A stretch of DNA of 30,969 nt, taken from assembly GCA_905372565.1 (NCBI GenBank), contig CAJPPK010000020.1:1-30969 (forward strand), read 5' to 3'. The notes beneath the pieces were generated by a model. The model did no database searches, was not told the DNA's origin, and saw nothing but the letters and a program-made list of their open reading frames with translations. This DNA is from an uncultured Porphyromonas sp. (GTDB taxonomy: Bacteria; Bacteroidota; Bacteroidia; Bacteroidales; Porphyromonadaceae). A program made the translations under genes and the position numbers. Numbering within the stretch: position 1 is the first letter of the stretch; every line of letters starts with the position of its first letter. Of the stretch, positions 13,140-21,210 are shown piece after piece.

Positions 13140-15857
13140 ATGCAGAGAATACCCGCCCTTCTACTCCTTGCCTCGCTCTTGGCGACAGGATCCGCCTCCG
13201 CCTCCCAGCTAAGCATGCGCTCCGCTCAGGTGGACTCGACGATCACCAAATCCTCGATCGTCGTCGCTCCCTCTATCAGCTACGAGCACCCTGTCACCAA
13301 GACTGTCGCCGAGGTGAAGATCACTGGCTCTACCAGCTATGACGACCAGGTCCTAGAGAGCCTCTCGGGGCTCAACGTCGGAGATGAGATCCAGATCCCA
13401 GGGGCAGCCTTGACCTCTGCGGTCAATCGCTTCCTGCAGTCTGGCTACTTCTCGAATGTCCGCATCTTGGTCAATCGCTACGAAGGGGACAAGGTCTTCC
13501 TCGAGATAGCACTTACCGAACGCCCTCGCCTCTCCGAGGTCACCTTCAGTGGGGTCTCCAAGAGTGATCGTGAAGAGCTAGAGAAGAAGACCGGCCTTCG
13601 CAAGGGAGCCCTGATCTCTCCCAATAGTCTAGATCGCACACGCCAGCTGATCAAAAAATACTACGACGAGAAGGGCTTCCGAGATATGAAGATGTCCATC
13701 CAGCAGACAGACGCTGCTGGGCAAGCTGGCTACGTCAATCTAGCAATCGACATCGACAAGAGTGGTAAGACTGGTGTACGTAACATCTACTTCATCGGCA
13801 ACGAAGCGCTGACCCCTCACCAGCTACGTATGGCGATGGGAAAGACCAACGAAGGCTTCTCTCTAGCTCGAGGGCGAGCGCTCTCCTCCCTGCTGAAGAT
13901 CTTCAAGCAAAAGAAGTTCGTCGACGCTGACTATAAAGAAGACTTGCAGAACCTCATCAAGCGCTACTACGCTGCCGGCTATCGTGACGCTGAGCTTCTC
14001 CGAGATAGCATCGTACCCGTACCTGGCACGAGAAAGGTGGACATCTACCTTCGCCTCAATGAGGGGCAGAAGTACTTTATCAAGGATATCCGCTTCGTCG
14101 GGAATACCAAGTACTCCTCTGACGTCCTTTCTCAGCTCCTAGCGATACGCCCTGGCGATGTCTATGACCAGAAACGTCTCGAGAACCGCCTCACCGTAGA
14201 CGAGGATGCCGTCAGCAACCTCTACTACAACAATGGCTACATCTTCGCAGGAGTAGATCCCGTGGAGACCAACATCGTCGGCGACTCGGTCTCTCTCGAG
14301 GTACGTGTCACCGAAGGCCCACAAGCGACGATCGACAAGGTAAAGATCCGAGGTAACGACATCGTCTACGAAGAGGTCGTCCGTCGTGAGCTCTATACCA
14401 AGCCAGGGATGCTCTTCAGTAAGGAAGATCTGATGAACTCCTTCCGTATCCTCAATCAGCTAGGGCACTTCGACGCCGAGAAGTCCATCCCCAAGCCTGT
14501 ACCTAACCCCCAGAGTGGGACCGTAGACATCGAGTATGATCTCACGCCGAAGAGCAACGACCAGCTGAACCTATCCATCGGTTGGAGCCAGACGGGGATT
14601 ATCGGATCCATTGGGTTTACCTTCACGAACTTCTCGATCAAGAACCTCTTCAACCCTAGTATGTACAAGGGCATCATCCCCCAAGGTGATGGACAGAAGC
14701 TCTCGATCAATGGACAGACGAATGCCCGATACTACAATCAGATCAGCCTTTCCTTTACAGATCCTTGGTTTGGAGGGAAGCGTCCCAATCTCCTTTCTGT
14801 AAGTGCCTTCTACTCTCGTCAGACTGCTATCGACCAGCGCTACTACTCTGGTCAAGTACGTAACTATGGTGGGTACTACGGGGGTTATAATCCCTACTAC
14901 GGCTATGGAGGAGGATACAATAACTACTATGATCAGTATGGAGCTGGTCGCGGTGGTCTGTATGAAGACTCCTACGACTCCGACCGCTCACTCAGCGTCA
15001 TCGGTGTATCGATAGCTAACGGACGCCGTCTGAACTGGCCGGACAACTGGTTCCAGCTAACGGCATCACTTAACTATACGCACTATCGACTGAATAACTG
15101 GACATATAATATGTTCGGGAACTTCCACCACGGTAGCGCTAATGACATCAACCTAGAGCTACGCCTCGACCGCAACTCTACAGACAATCCTGTCTATACA
15201 CGTCGCGGATCAGAGTTCAGCGTCTCGGTGAGCTTGACTCCTCCGTACTCCCTCTTTGATAAGAAGGACTACTCCGATCCAGCTCTCCCCTCTGCAGATC
15301 GCTACCGCTTCATCGAGTATAATAAGTGGAAGTACTCTGGTAAGGTCTACCTACCGCTGATGAATCCCGTGACAGTCAAGCGTACGCCTGTCTTGATGGC
15401 TCGTGTCGAAGGCGGGATCATCAATAGCTATAACAAGTACAAGCGCTCTCCCTTCGGCACCTATTATATGGGTGGGGATATGATGTCCTCGGCTGTCAGC
15501 ACCTACCAGAATGAGACGATCGGCCTTCGTGGCTATAAGAACGGCTCCATCGCTGGGGGGAACTATGACTTCGCCTACTCCTATATGAAGGCAGCCTTAG
15601 AGCTTCGCTACCCGCTGATCTTTGAGCAGTCGACGACGGTCTGGCTACTTGGCTTCGCTGAAGCTGGGAATGCCTGGTCTGACATCAGTCGCTACAATCC
15701 CTTTGACCTCAAGCGCTCTGCTGGTATAGGTGTCCGTGTGATGATGCCTATGATCGGGCTTCTAGGGCTTGACTGGGGCTATGGCTTCGACCGTCCCAAT
15801 GGTTACCAGGAGCGAGGAGGTAGCAATATTCACTTCGTCCTCGGACGAGATCTTTAG
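13140..15857 (+). CDS. bamA: Outer membrane protein assembly factor BamA
   Basis: Essential Omp85-family insertase that folds beta-barrel proteins into the outer membrane. The product is 905 aa. A signal peptide (MQRIPALLLLASLLATGSAS) is followed by about 35 linker residues. Five POTRA domains follow at about 55-470 (for example VAEVKITGSTSYDDQVLESL, VRNIYFIGNEALTPHQLRM, IKDIRFVGNTKYSSDVLSQL, IDKVKIRGNDIVYEEVVRRE). The C-terminal barrel contains the conserved FDRPNGY-type region near the end. Two features stand out. Residues 576-606 form a Gly/Tyr-rich low-complexity loop. The last residues are HFVLGRDL, so the terminal residue is Leu rather than the usual Phe. It is followed by two periplasmic chaperone genes for the same client proteins. 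Confidence 0.96.
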   Translation: MQRIPALLLLASLLATGSASASQLSMRSAQVDSTITKSSIVVAPSISYEHPVTKTVAEVKITGSTSYDDQVLESLSGLNVGDEIQIPGAALTSAVNRFLQSGYFSNVRILVNRYEGDKVFLEIALTERPRLSEVTFSGVSKSDREELEKKTGLRKGALISPNSLDRTRQLIKKYYDEKGFRDMKMSIQQTDAAGQAGYVNLAIDIDKSGKTGVRNIYFIGNEALTPHQLRMAMGKTNEGFSLARGRALSSLLKIFKQKKFVDADYKEDLQNLIKRYYAAGYRDAELLRDSIVPVPGTRKVDIYLRLNEGQKYFIKDIRFVGNTKYSSDVLSQLLAIRPGDVYDQKRLENRLTVDEDAVSNLYYNNGYIFAGVDPVETNIVGDSVSLEVRVTEGPQATIDKVKIRGNDIVYEEVVRRELYTKPGMLFSKEDLMNSFRILNQLGHFDAEKSIPKPVPNPQSGTVDIEYDLTPKSNDQLNLSIGWSQTGIIGSIGFTFTNFSIKNLFNPSMYKGIIPQGDGQKLSINGQTNARYYNQISLSFTDPWFGGKRPNLLSVSAFYSRQTAIDQRYYSGQVRNYGGYYGGYNPYYGYGGGYNNYYDQYGAGRGGLYEDSYDSDRSLSVIGVSIANGRRLNWPDNWFQLTASLNYTHYRLNNWTYNMFGNFHHGSANDINLELRLDRNSTDNPVYTRRGSEFSVSVSLTPPYSLFDKKDYSDPALPSADRYRFIEYNKWKYSGKVYLPLMNPVTVKRTPVLMARVEGGIINSYNKYKRSPFGTYYMGGDMMSSAVSTYQNETIGLRGYKNGSIAGGNYDFAYSYMKAALELRYPLIFEQSTTVWLLGFAEAGNAWSDISRYNPFDLKRSAGIGVRVMMPMIGLLGLDWGYGFDRPNGYQERGGSNIHFVLGRDL

Positions 15858-15871
15858 TTTCGATGGCTTCG

Positions 15872-15893
15872 TCTCTAGTATGCTTACTAGAGA
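15872..15893 (+). other. Stem-loop between bamA and the first skp gene
   Basis: TCTCTAGTA (15872-15880), a TGCT loop, and TACTAGAGA (15885-15893) form a perfect 9-bp hairpin 14 bases after the bamA stop. No T-run follows, so RNA processing or differential stability of the downstream skp message is more likely than full termination. Confidence 0.5.
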
Positions 15894-15929
15894 TGAGCCA
15901 AGGTTTCACCTCTCAAGCGATTTCCCATT

Positions 15930-16442
15930 ATGAAGAAGATCCTGCTATGGCTTGCCCTAATGCTTCTGCCACTGGGTACAGCTTTTGCCCAGCGTGTAGC
16001 GCTGGTAGATATGGAGTTCATCCTAAAGAAAGATCCCTCTTACGGTGTGATGACTCGACAGATCGAAGAGCTCTCCACACGCTGGCAGAGCGAGGTCACC
16101 AACCTCGAGTCTCGGGCAGAGAAAGCCTACAAGGCCTACCAAAACGAAGTAGCCTTCCTCTCAGCTGATCAGAAGAAGACACGAGAAGAATCCATCGTCG
16201 CCCTCGAGAAGCAGGCTTACGACCTAAAGCGTAAGTACTTCGGCCCCGAGGGAGACCTCTTCAAGCGTCGTGAAGCTCTCATGAAGCCCATTCAAGATCG
16301 AGTATGGGCTGCGATGAAGGAGCTAGCTCGTCGCTCAGGCTATCAGCTCATCATCGACCGTACCACGTCGAAGATCGTCTATGCTGACCCCGCACTCGAT
16401 GTCAGCGAAGGTATCATCGCCGCACTCGGTCTCGACCGCTAA
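15930..16442 (+). CDS. OmpH/Skp-family periplasmic chaperone (first copy)
   Basis: Product of 170 aa with a signal peptide (MKKILLWLALMLLPLGTAFA) cleaved before QRVALVDMEFILKKDP, the typical first strand of Skp/OmpH. A long charged helical hairpin follows (LESRAEKAYKAYQNEVAFLS ... EKQAYDLKRKYFGPEGDLF), then the C-terminal strand-helix region (ELARRSGYQLIIDRTTSKIV, LDVSEGIIAALGLDR). Skp trimers hold unfolded outer-membrane proteins on their way to BamA. This copy lies 72 bp after bamA, with a hairpin in the gap, and 43 bp before a second paralogue. Compared with that paralogue it lacks an extended Ala/Pro/Thr tail. Confidence 0.93.
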   Translation: MKKILLWLALMLLPLGTAFAQRVALVDMEFILKKDPSYGVMTRQIEELSTRWQSEVTNLESRAEKAYKAYQNEVAFLSADQKKTREESIVALEKQAYDLKRKYFGPEGDLFKRREALMKPIQDRVWAAMKELARRSGYQLIIDRTTSKIVYADPALDVSEGIIAALGLDR

Positions 16443-16485
16443 GCAAAGAATAGAATTTTATATAACGTAAACTAGAAAACAACGA

Positions 16486-17040
16486 ATGAAGAAGTTCCTT
16501 TTTGCCCTCCTCCTTGCTCTCCCCTTCGCTCTAGGGGCACAAGCTCAACAAAAGATCGGCGTAGTCAATACGAATGCGATCATGGAAGAGCTCTCTGACG
16601 TCAAGGCTGCTACGACCAAGGTACAAGAGCTCGCTAAGCAGTATGATGGAGAGATCAAGCGTATGCAGGACGAACTGAAGGCTAAGCTAGAGGCTTACCA
16701 GAAGGAAGAAGCTACGATGACCGACGTCATCAAGAAGCGTCGTCAGCAAGAGCTCCAGGAAATGGAAGCTCGTACGCAGAATAGCTACCAGATGATGCAG
16801 GAAGAGATCCAGAAGGAGCAGGAGAAGCACATGGCTCCTATCCGCACGAAGGTCATCAATGCGATCAACAAGGTATGCGAAGCTCAGGGCTGCGCCTATA
16901 TCTTTGAAGCTGGTGCACTCCTCGCTATGGGTAGCTCTGCGCTTGACCTGACTCAGGCTGTCAAGGACGAACTCGGCATCAAGGCTGGTGCTGCGAAGCC
17001 TGCATCCACGACACCTGCTCGCTCTGGTGCTCGTAAGTAA
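16486..17040 (+). CDS. OmpH/Skp-family periplasmic chaperone (second copy)
   Basis: Product of 184 aa with a signal peptide (MKKFLFALLLALPFALGAQA) cleaved before QQKIGVVNTNAIMEELSDVK. A helical hairpin follows (DELKAKLEAYQKEEATMTD, ELQEMEARTQNSYQMMQEE), then the core KVCEAQGCAYIFEAGALL and the tail GAAKPASTTPARSGARK, which is disordered and basic. Two cysteines in KVCEAQGCAY are absent from the first copy. The AT-rich 43-bp gap and strong codon bias (GCT, AAG, GAA) suggest higher expression than neighbouring genes. A strong terminator 34 bases after the stop closes the envelope block. Confidence 0.94.
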   Translation: MKKFLFALLLALPFALGAQAQQKIGVVNTNAIMEELSDVKAATTKVQELAKQYDGEIKRMQDELKAKLEAYQKEEATMTDVIKKRRQQELQEMEARTQNSYQMMQEEIQKEQEKHMAPIRTKVINAINKVCEAQGCAYIFEAGALLAMGSSALDLTQAVKDELGIKAGAAKPASTTPARSGARK

Positions 17041-17073
17041 TCCTTTGTAGGTAGCCCTACCTATTCATCCAGA

Positions 17074-17124
17074 TAGCTCGATCCCCGCTACAAGGTCATC
17101 TTGTGGCGGGGATCGAGCTATTTT
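17074..17124 (+). terminator. Intrinsic terminator after the second skp gene
   Basis: A 15-bp GC-rich perfect stem (17074-17088 with 17106-17120; the left arm starts TAGCTCGATCCCC), extended by a T-G pair and five more pairs (ACAAG with CTTGT) to a 5-nt loop, then TTTTCG. This is the end of the DUF6242/DUF6089/uppS/bamA/skp block. Confidence 0.92.
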
Positions 17125-17281
17125 CGCCGACACATAAGTCCTGAGGAAGCTATTAGTTCCTCGTTCATAGCACCTTGTAGTCCCTGAGGTTGGTCTCTTT
17201 GTAGAGTAGGCTTCCTTGACTTTCACCTCTGACTCAGAGATAAATTAGCACTGAATTCACTGATTTTCGGGATGTAATGAC

Positions 17282-17289
17282 TAATTTTG
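17282..17289 (+). promoter_or_regulatory. Probable promoter -7 box of the peptidase/SusCD operon
   Basis: TAATTTTG matches TAnnTTTG and lies 92 bases before the S8 peptidase ATG, downstream of the previous terminator. The surrounding 150 bases are AT-rich. A TTTTC at about 17264 is a poor -33 candidate. No other promoter-like box was found before the genes that follow, which are all closely spaced. Confidence 0.6.
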
Positions 17290-17297
17290 CCCTAATA

Positions 17298-17351
17298 ACT
17301 TGTTCCACAGACAGCTTAATGGTTCACCCATCCACGAGCAAGGGAACAAGT
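17298..17351 (+). promoter_or_regulatory. Inverted repeat in the leader of the peptidase/SusCD operon
   Basis: ACTTGTTCC (17298-17306) and its perfect complement GGAACAAGT (17343-17351) flank 36 bases. They lie within the first 60 nt predicted downstream of the 17282 promoter box and end 29 bases before the ATG. Either an RNA stem in the leader or a split operator is possible. The role is unproven. Confidence 0.35.
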
Positions 17352-17380
17352 CTCATACAGCTAGTGAAAATTCGAAATCT

Positions 17381-18919
17381 ATGCGCAGTTATCTCAAACA
17401 AATCATAGCCTACTGCTTGGTTAGCCTCTGCCCACTCTCCCTCTTCGGGCAGGAACAGAGCAAGGCAGTACAGCTCCCGAAGGATTGGCATCGTAGCTGG
17501 CAGGAAGGAGCCCAAGGCACTCGCTCTGACGAAGCTCTTCGCTTCCTCTTACGTAAGGGGAAGCAACCACGCCCCATACGTATCGGGGTCATCGACACAG
17601 GGGCAGACACCACGCTACTAGAGATACGCCCTGCCCTCTACCTAAGTCCACGGGAGCTCCCCAACGGGCGAGATGATGACCGAGACGGCTATGTGGACAA
17701 TCGCTATGGATGGAACTTCCTAGGCTCACCCAACGGCGAGATTGAGCTAACGAGCGTCGGGACTACGGCCTTCCGTGAATATAAGCGCCTCCTCCCCTAC
17801 TACAAGGGGATGAAGGAGGCTCCTCAAGGGAAGGAAGAGGAGTTCACCTACTTCCGTCGAGTAGCGAAGATGGCTGGGATAGAGCGCTACGAGCGTCTCC
17901 AAGCCGTGACGACGAGCAAGGTCAAGGCCTTCCACCTCCTTGACAGCGTCCTACGCCAGCTTCCGAATGTTCACCGAGATAGCTTGACTCTCGGACAGCT
18001 CGTCCAGCTCGACCTCTCAGGCAAGGAGATCGAAGCGGCAGGAGAGCTCATCGCTCCCGAGATCATCAAGGCTGACTCCACCACAGCTTGGCATCAGCTC
18101 GTCCAGCAAGAGGAGCAGAAGCTCAAGCAGATCAACCATCGCCTAGCTAGCATCGAGCGTGACCCCGACAAACGGACACTCCTAGGGGACGACATGCACC
18201 GCCTCAGCTCCCGTAGCTATGGCAATGGTCGTGTCTCTGGCGTCGGGCAGGAGCATGGGACGTTTGTCTCCTCCGTCCTAGTCGGTGGAGGTACCATCGA
18301 CCCCACAGTAAAGGGAGTCTACACTCCTGCCAAGCTCCTCACGCTACGTGCTGTACCTGACCGAGGCGATGAGTATGACAAGGATGTCGCAGCGGCTATC
18401 GTCTATGCCGTCGATCATGGTGCCAAAGTCATCAATATGAGCCTTGGTAAAGACCTCTCACCCTCGGAGTACTTGGTAAAGGAGGCCCTACGCTACGCCC
18501 AGAAGCATGATGTGCTCGTCGTGCAATCCTCGGGGAATAATGGCCGAGACCTCGATCAACAGCCGATCTATCCGACGGGATTAACCTCCTCGGGGAAGCC
18601 TTTCCCCAACTTCCTCTATGTCGGCGCAAGCACGGCGACAGGGGCAAGAGCCTCCTTCTCTAACTATGGAAAGCACGTACACCTCTACGCTCCTGGCGAA
18701 AAGATCTGGGGTACTATGCCCGGAGGTCAGATCACGGCGGAGGATGGCACCAGCATCGCTGCCCCTATCGTAGCGGGTATCGCTGCGATGATCCGCGCCT
18801 TCTTCCCTCGTCTCACAGCTCCCGAGGTCGTAGAGCTTCTCTTTAAGACGGCTAGGCAGGGCGAAGTGCCCATTGTCGACGCCTTAGCCGCCTGCCAGGC
18901 GGCCCTTCAGAAAAAGTAG
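17381..18919 (+). CDS. Secreted S8-family subtilisin-like serine protease
   Basis: From the ATG at 17381 (MRSYLKQIIAYCLVSLCPLS, signal peptide ending LFGQ) the product is 512 aa. The frame is open to 17300, but the upstream part lacks a signal sequence and lies in the leader. The catalytic triad is Asp72 (IGVIDTGAD), His292 (GQEHGTFVSS) and Ser458 (GTSIAAPIVAGIAAMI). The Asp-to-His distance is about 220 residues, far above the usual 30-40. The insertion begins with an acidic, Ca-loop-like LPNGRDDDRDGYVDNRYGWN and continues as helical sequence, a layout I know from Bacteroidota S8 peptidases. No type IX secretion C-terminal domain is seen (it ends AACQAALQKK), so it is probably periplasmic. 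The S9 peptidase starts 13 bp after the stop. Confidence 0.93.
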   Translation: MRSYLKQIIAYCLVSLCPLSLFGQEQSKAVQLPKDWHRSWQEGAQGTRSDEALRFLLRKGKQPRPIRIGVIDTGADTTLLEIRPALYLSPRELPNGRDDDRDGYVDNRYGWNFLGSPNGEIELTSVGTTAFREYKRLLPYYKGMKEAPQGKEEEFTYFRRVAKMAGIERYERLQAVTTSKVKAFHLLDSVLRQLPNVHRDSLTLGQLVQLDLSGKEIEAAGELIAPEIIKADSTTAWHQLVQQEEQKLKQINHRLASIERDPDKRTLLGDDMHRLSSRSYGNGRVSGVGQEHGTFVSSVLVGGGTIDPTVKGVYTPAKLLTLRAVPDRGDEYDKDVAAAIVYAVDHGAKVINMSLGKDLSPSEYLVKEALRYAQKHDVLVVQSSGNNGRDLDQQPIYPTGLTSSGKPFPNFLYVGASTATGARASFSNYGKHVHLYAPGEKIWGTMPGGQITAEDGTSIAAPIVAGIAAMIRAFFPRLTAPEVVELLFKTARQGEVPIVDALAACQAALQKK

Positions 18920-18932
18920 CATATCTCTCTCG

Positions 18933-21173
18933 ATGAATAGACTTCATATTCTTTCGCTACTTGGAGCCTTGGCCTTCCCTTGGTTCGGCTCAGCTCAGAT
19001 CGACTGGGCACGTGTCGAGCGCAGTAGCGAGCAGCACCTTCGCCCCTTGCTTCAGGGGCGTCAGATCTTCCCCAGCTGGATCGGTCAGGGGGAAGCCTTC
19101 TACTATCACTTCCGCACACCTGAGGGGAAGATCCAGCATACACTCTACGATGGGCGCAGTCACACGAAGTCTCCCCTGCTACGATCAGCAGAGGACTTCG
19201 TCACGCAGTACCGCCAGCTCTCGGGCGATGGTAGCTTAAAAGCCGACAGTCTACCCCTCTCTGGGCTACACTTCACCAGCCAAGAGGGCACCCAAGGCTT
19301 CTATTGGCGATACAAGGGGAAGAGCTTCCACTATGACCGCCAGACGGGCAAGCTCTCCCTACGAGCTTTCTCTCCCGAGAAGACCACCTACCCTAAGCTG
19401 GACGAACGTATAACTTCGTCCGACGGGAGGTATACCATTTACGGGAAAAACCTTGACCTTTACCTCAAGGACGAGACGACGGGCCAGATGACACGGCTCA
19501 CGACGACGGGGAGCGAGGATGCGAGCTTCACGAAGCAAGCTTCGCCCGACACCGTCCGAGGGAATGCCCGTGGCGCTTGGTGGGGGCAGGTCTTCCTCGC
19601 CCAAATCCGAGATGAGTCGGGCGTAGGTACGATGACCTTGGTCAATCCGCTAAGCAAGCCCCGCCCCAAGGTCAAGACCTTCAAGATGCCACTGCCCTTC
19701 GATCAGGCCACACCGCAGAGCCGTCTCTATCGCTATGATAGCCGGACGGGGCAGGGGGGCTTCGTCGAGGAGGCGAATAAGTTCGCTGGCGGGGTCGTCT
19801 CCTACCAGCCTCTTCCCGAGGAGGGTATCGTCTACTTCACCCGTCGCACCCGCACGGCTGACACCCTAGAGCTATGTAAGCTGGAGGTGAATACCGGCGT
19901 CGTCAGCACATTGATCACCGAAGTGGGACGCCCGCATATCAATCTCCTCCTCTCAGGCTATCGTCTCCTGCCAGGTGGACGAGAGTTACTCTGGTGGAGC
20001 GAACGCTCTGGCTACGGGCACTACTACCGCTACACCACGACAGGTAAGCTCCTCGGGCAGGTCACCTCGGGGGATAGCTTGGTAGCGGGACAGATCCACG
20101 CCATCGATGCTAAGCGTGGAGAGATGCTCTTCGAAGGCTATGGGGGAGGCAAGGGCAACCCTTATTACCGGAAGTACTATCGTGTCAGCCTCCAAGGTAA
20201 GGGTCAGCGCTGTCTGACCCCCGACGAAGCCGACCACGAGCTAGAGCTTGCCCCCGACAAGGAGCACTTCGTCCTCAAGAGCTCCCGCATGGATCTCCCT
20301 CCTCGCTGGAGCGCTGGGGGCTGGAAGGAGCAGAAGTTTGCCCTACATCAGCTAGACAGCGTGCCCCGCTCCCTACTCGTCCAGGCAGGCTGGCAGGCAC
20401 CTCAGCTCCTCCAGCTGAAGTCCGCCGATGGAGGGACGAACCTCTATGGCGTGCTCTATCTGCCATCCGACTTCGACCCGACAAAGAAGTACCCGATCAT
20501 TACGAATGTCTATCCTGGCCCACAGGCAGACCTTGTCCCGAGATCCTTCTCGCTCGATGACAACGGAAACCAGAGTCTCGCCGAGCTAGGCTGTGTGGTC
20601 ATGAACGTATCGCCTCGGGGTAGTAGCCCCTACCGAGGACGTGACTTCTATAACTTCAGTACGGGGCGACTCCGAGACTACCCTCTCGCTGATGACAAGG
20701 CCTCTGTCGAGCAAGTCGCACGGCTCTACCCAGCGGTAGATCTCGATCGTGTCGGGATCTACGGACATTCGGGAGGAGGCTTCCAGACCGTAGCTGCGAT
20801 GTGTACGTACCCTGAGTTTTACAAGGTTGGCTTTGCGGCTTCGGGCAACCACGACAATAACATCTATATCAATTGGTGGGGCGAGGTCTTCCACGGAAGC
20901 CCTAAGATCCCCACGACCATGGAGCTTGTTCCCCAGCTTAAAGGCAAGCTCATGCTAGCCGTCGGCGGTATGGATAACAACGTCCCCCCCGCCTCGACCT
21001 ACCGCCTGGCTCAAGCTCTCATCCAGGCAGGCAAGGCCTTTGACTTCTTCCTCTTCCCAGAGGCTCGGCACGATCTCGATAGTCCGTACTACACGAACCT
21101 CATTCGTTACTACTTCGCTCGTCATTTGCTCGGCCTCCAGACGTCCGATGTGGATATCATCCAGCATCGCTAG
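18933..21173 (+). CDS. S9-family prolyl oligopeptidase / dipeptidyl-peptidase IV-like enzyme
   Basis: Product of 746 aa with a signal peptide (MNRLHILSLLGALAFPWFGSA, cleaved before QIDW). The N-terminal 480 residues form a beta-propeller-like domain of WD-type lines (SSDGRYTIYGKNLDLYLKDE). The C-terminal alpha/beta-hydrolase domain has Ser613 (IYGHSGGGFQTV), Asp681 (VGGMDNNVPP) and His713 (EARHDLDSPYY), the order and spacing of the DPP IV group. Such enzymes remove dipeptides, often after proline, or cut short peptides. It lies between the subtilisin (13 bp) and susC (37 bp), so peptide trimming before import is the obvious role. Dipeptidyl versus oligopeptidase specificity cannot be read, because the DPP IV Glu-Glu motif is not clear. 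Confidence 0.93.
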   Translation: MNRLHILSLLGALAFPWFGSAQIDWARVERSSEQHLRPLLQGRQIFPSWIGQGEAFYYHFRTPEGKIQHTLYDGRSHTKSPLLRSAEDFVTQYRQLSGDGSLKADSLPLSGLHFTSQEGTQGFYWRYKGKSFHYDRQTGKLSLRAFSPEKTTYPKLDERITSSDGRYTIYGKNLDLYLKDETTGQMTRLTTTGSEDASFTKQASPDTVRGNARGAWWGQVFLAQIRDESGVGTMTLVNPLSKPRPKVKTFKMPLPFDQATPQSRLYRYDSRTGQGGFVEEANKFAGGVVSYQPLPEEGIVYFTRRTRTADTLELCKLEVNTGVVSTLITEVGRPHINLLLSGYRLLPGGRELLWWSERSGYGHYYRYTTTGKLLGQVTSGDSLVAGQIHAIDAKRGEMLFEGYGGGKGNPYYRKYYRVSLQGKGQRCLTPDEADHELELAPDKEHFVLKSSRMDLPPRWSAGGWKEQKFALHQLDSVPRSLLVQAGWQAPQLLQLKSADGGTNLYGVLYLPSDFDPTKKYPIITNVYPGPQADLVPRSFSLDDNGNQSLAELGCVVMNVSPRGSSPYRGRDFYNFSTGRLRDYPLADDKASVEQVARLYPAVDLDRVGIYGHSGGGFQTVAAMCTYPEFYKVGFAASGNHDNNIYINWWGEVFHGSPKIPTTMELVPQLKGKLMLAVGGMDNNVPPASTYRLAQALIQAGKAFDFFLFPEARHDLDSPYYTNLIRYYFARHLLGLQTSDVDIIQHR

Positions 21174-21210
21174 TCAGTAGCCAGACTGATCCATTCATTT
21201 TGCTCTACCC

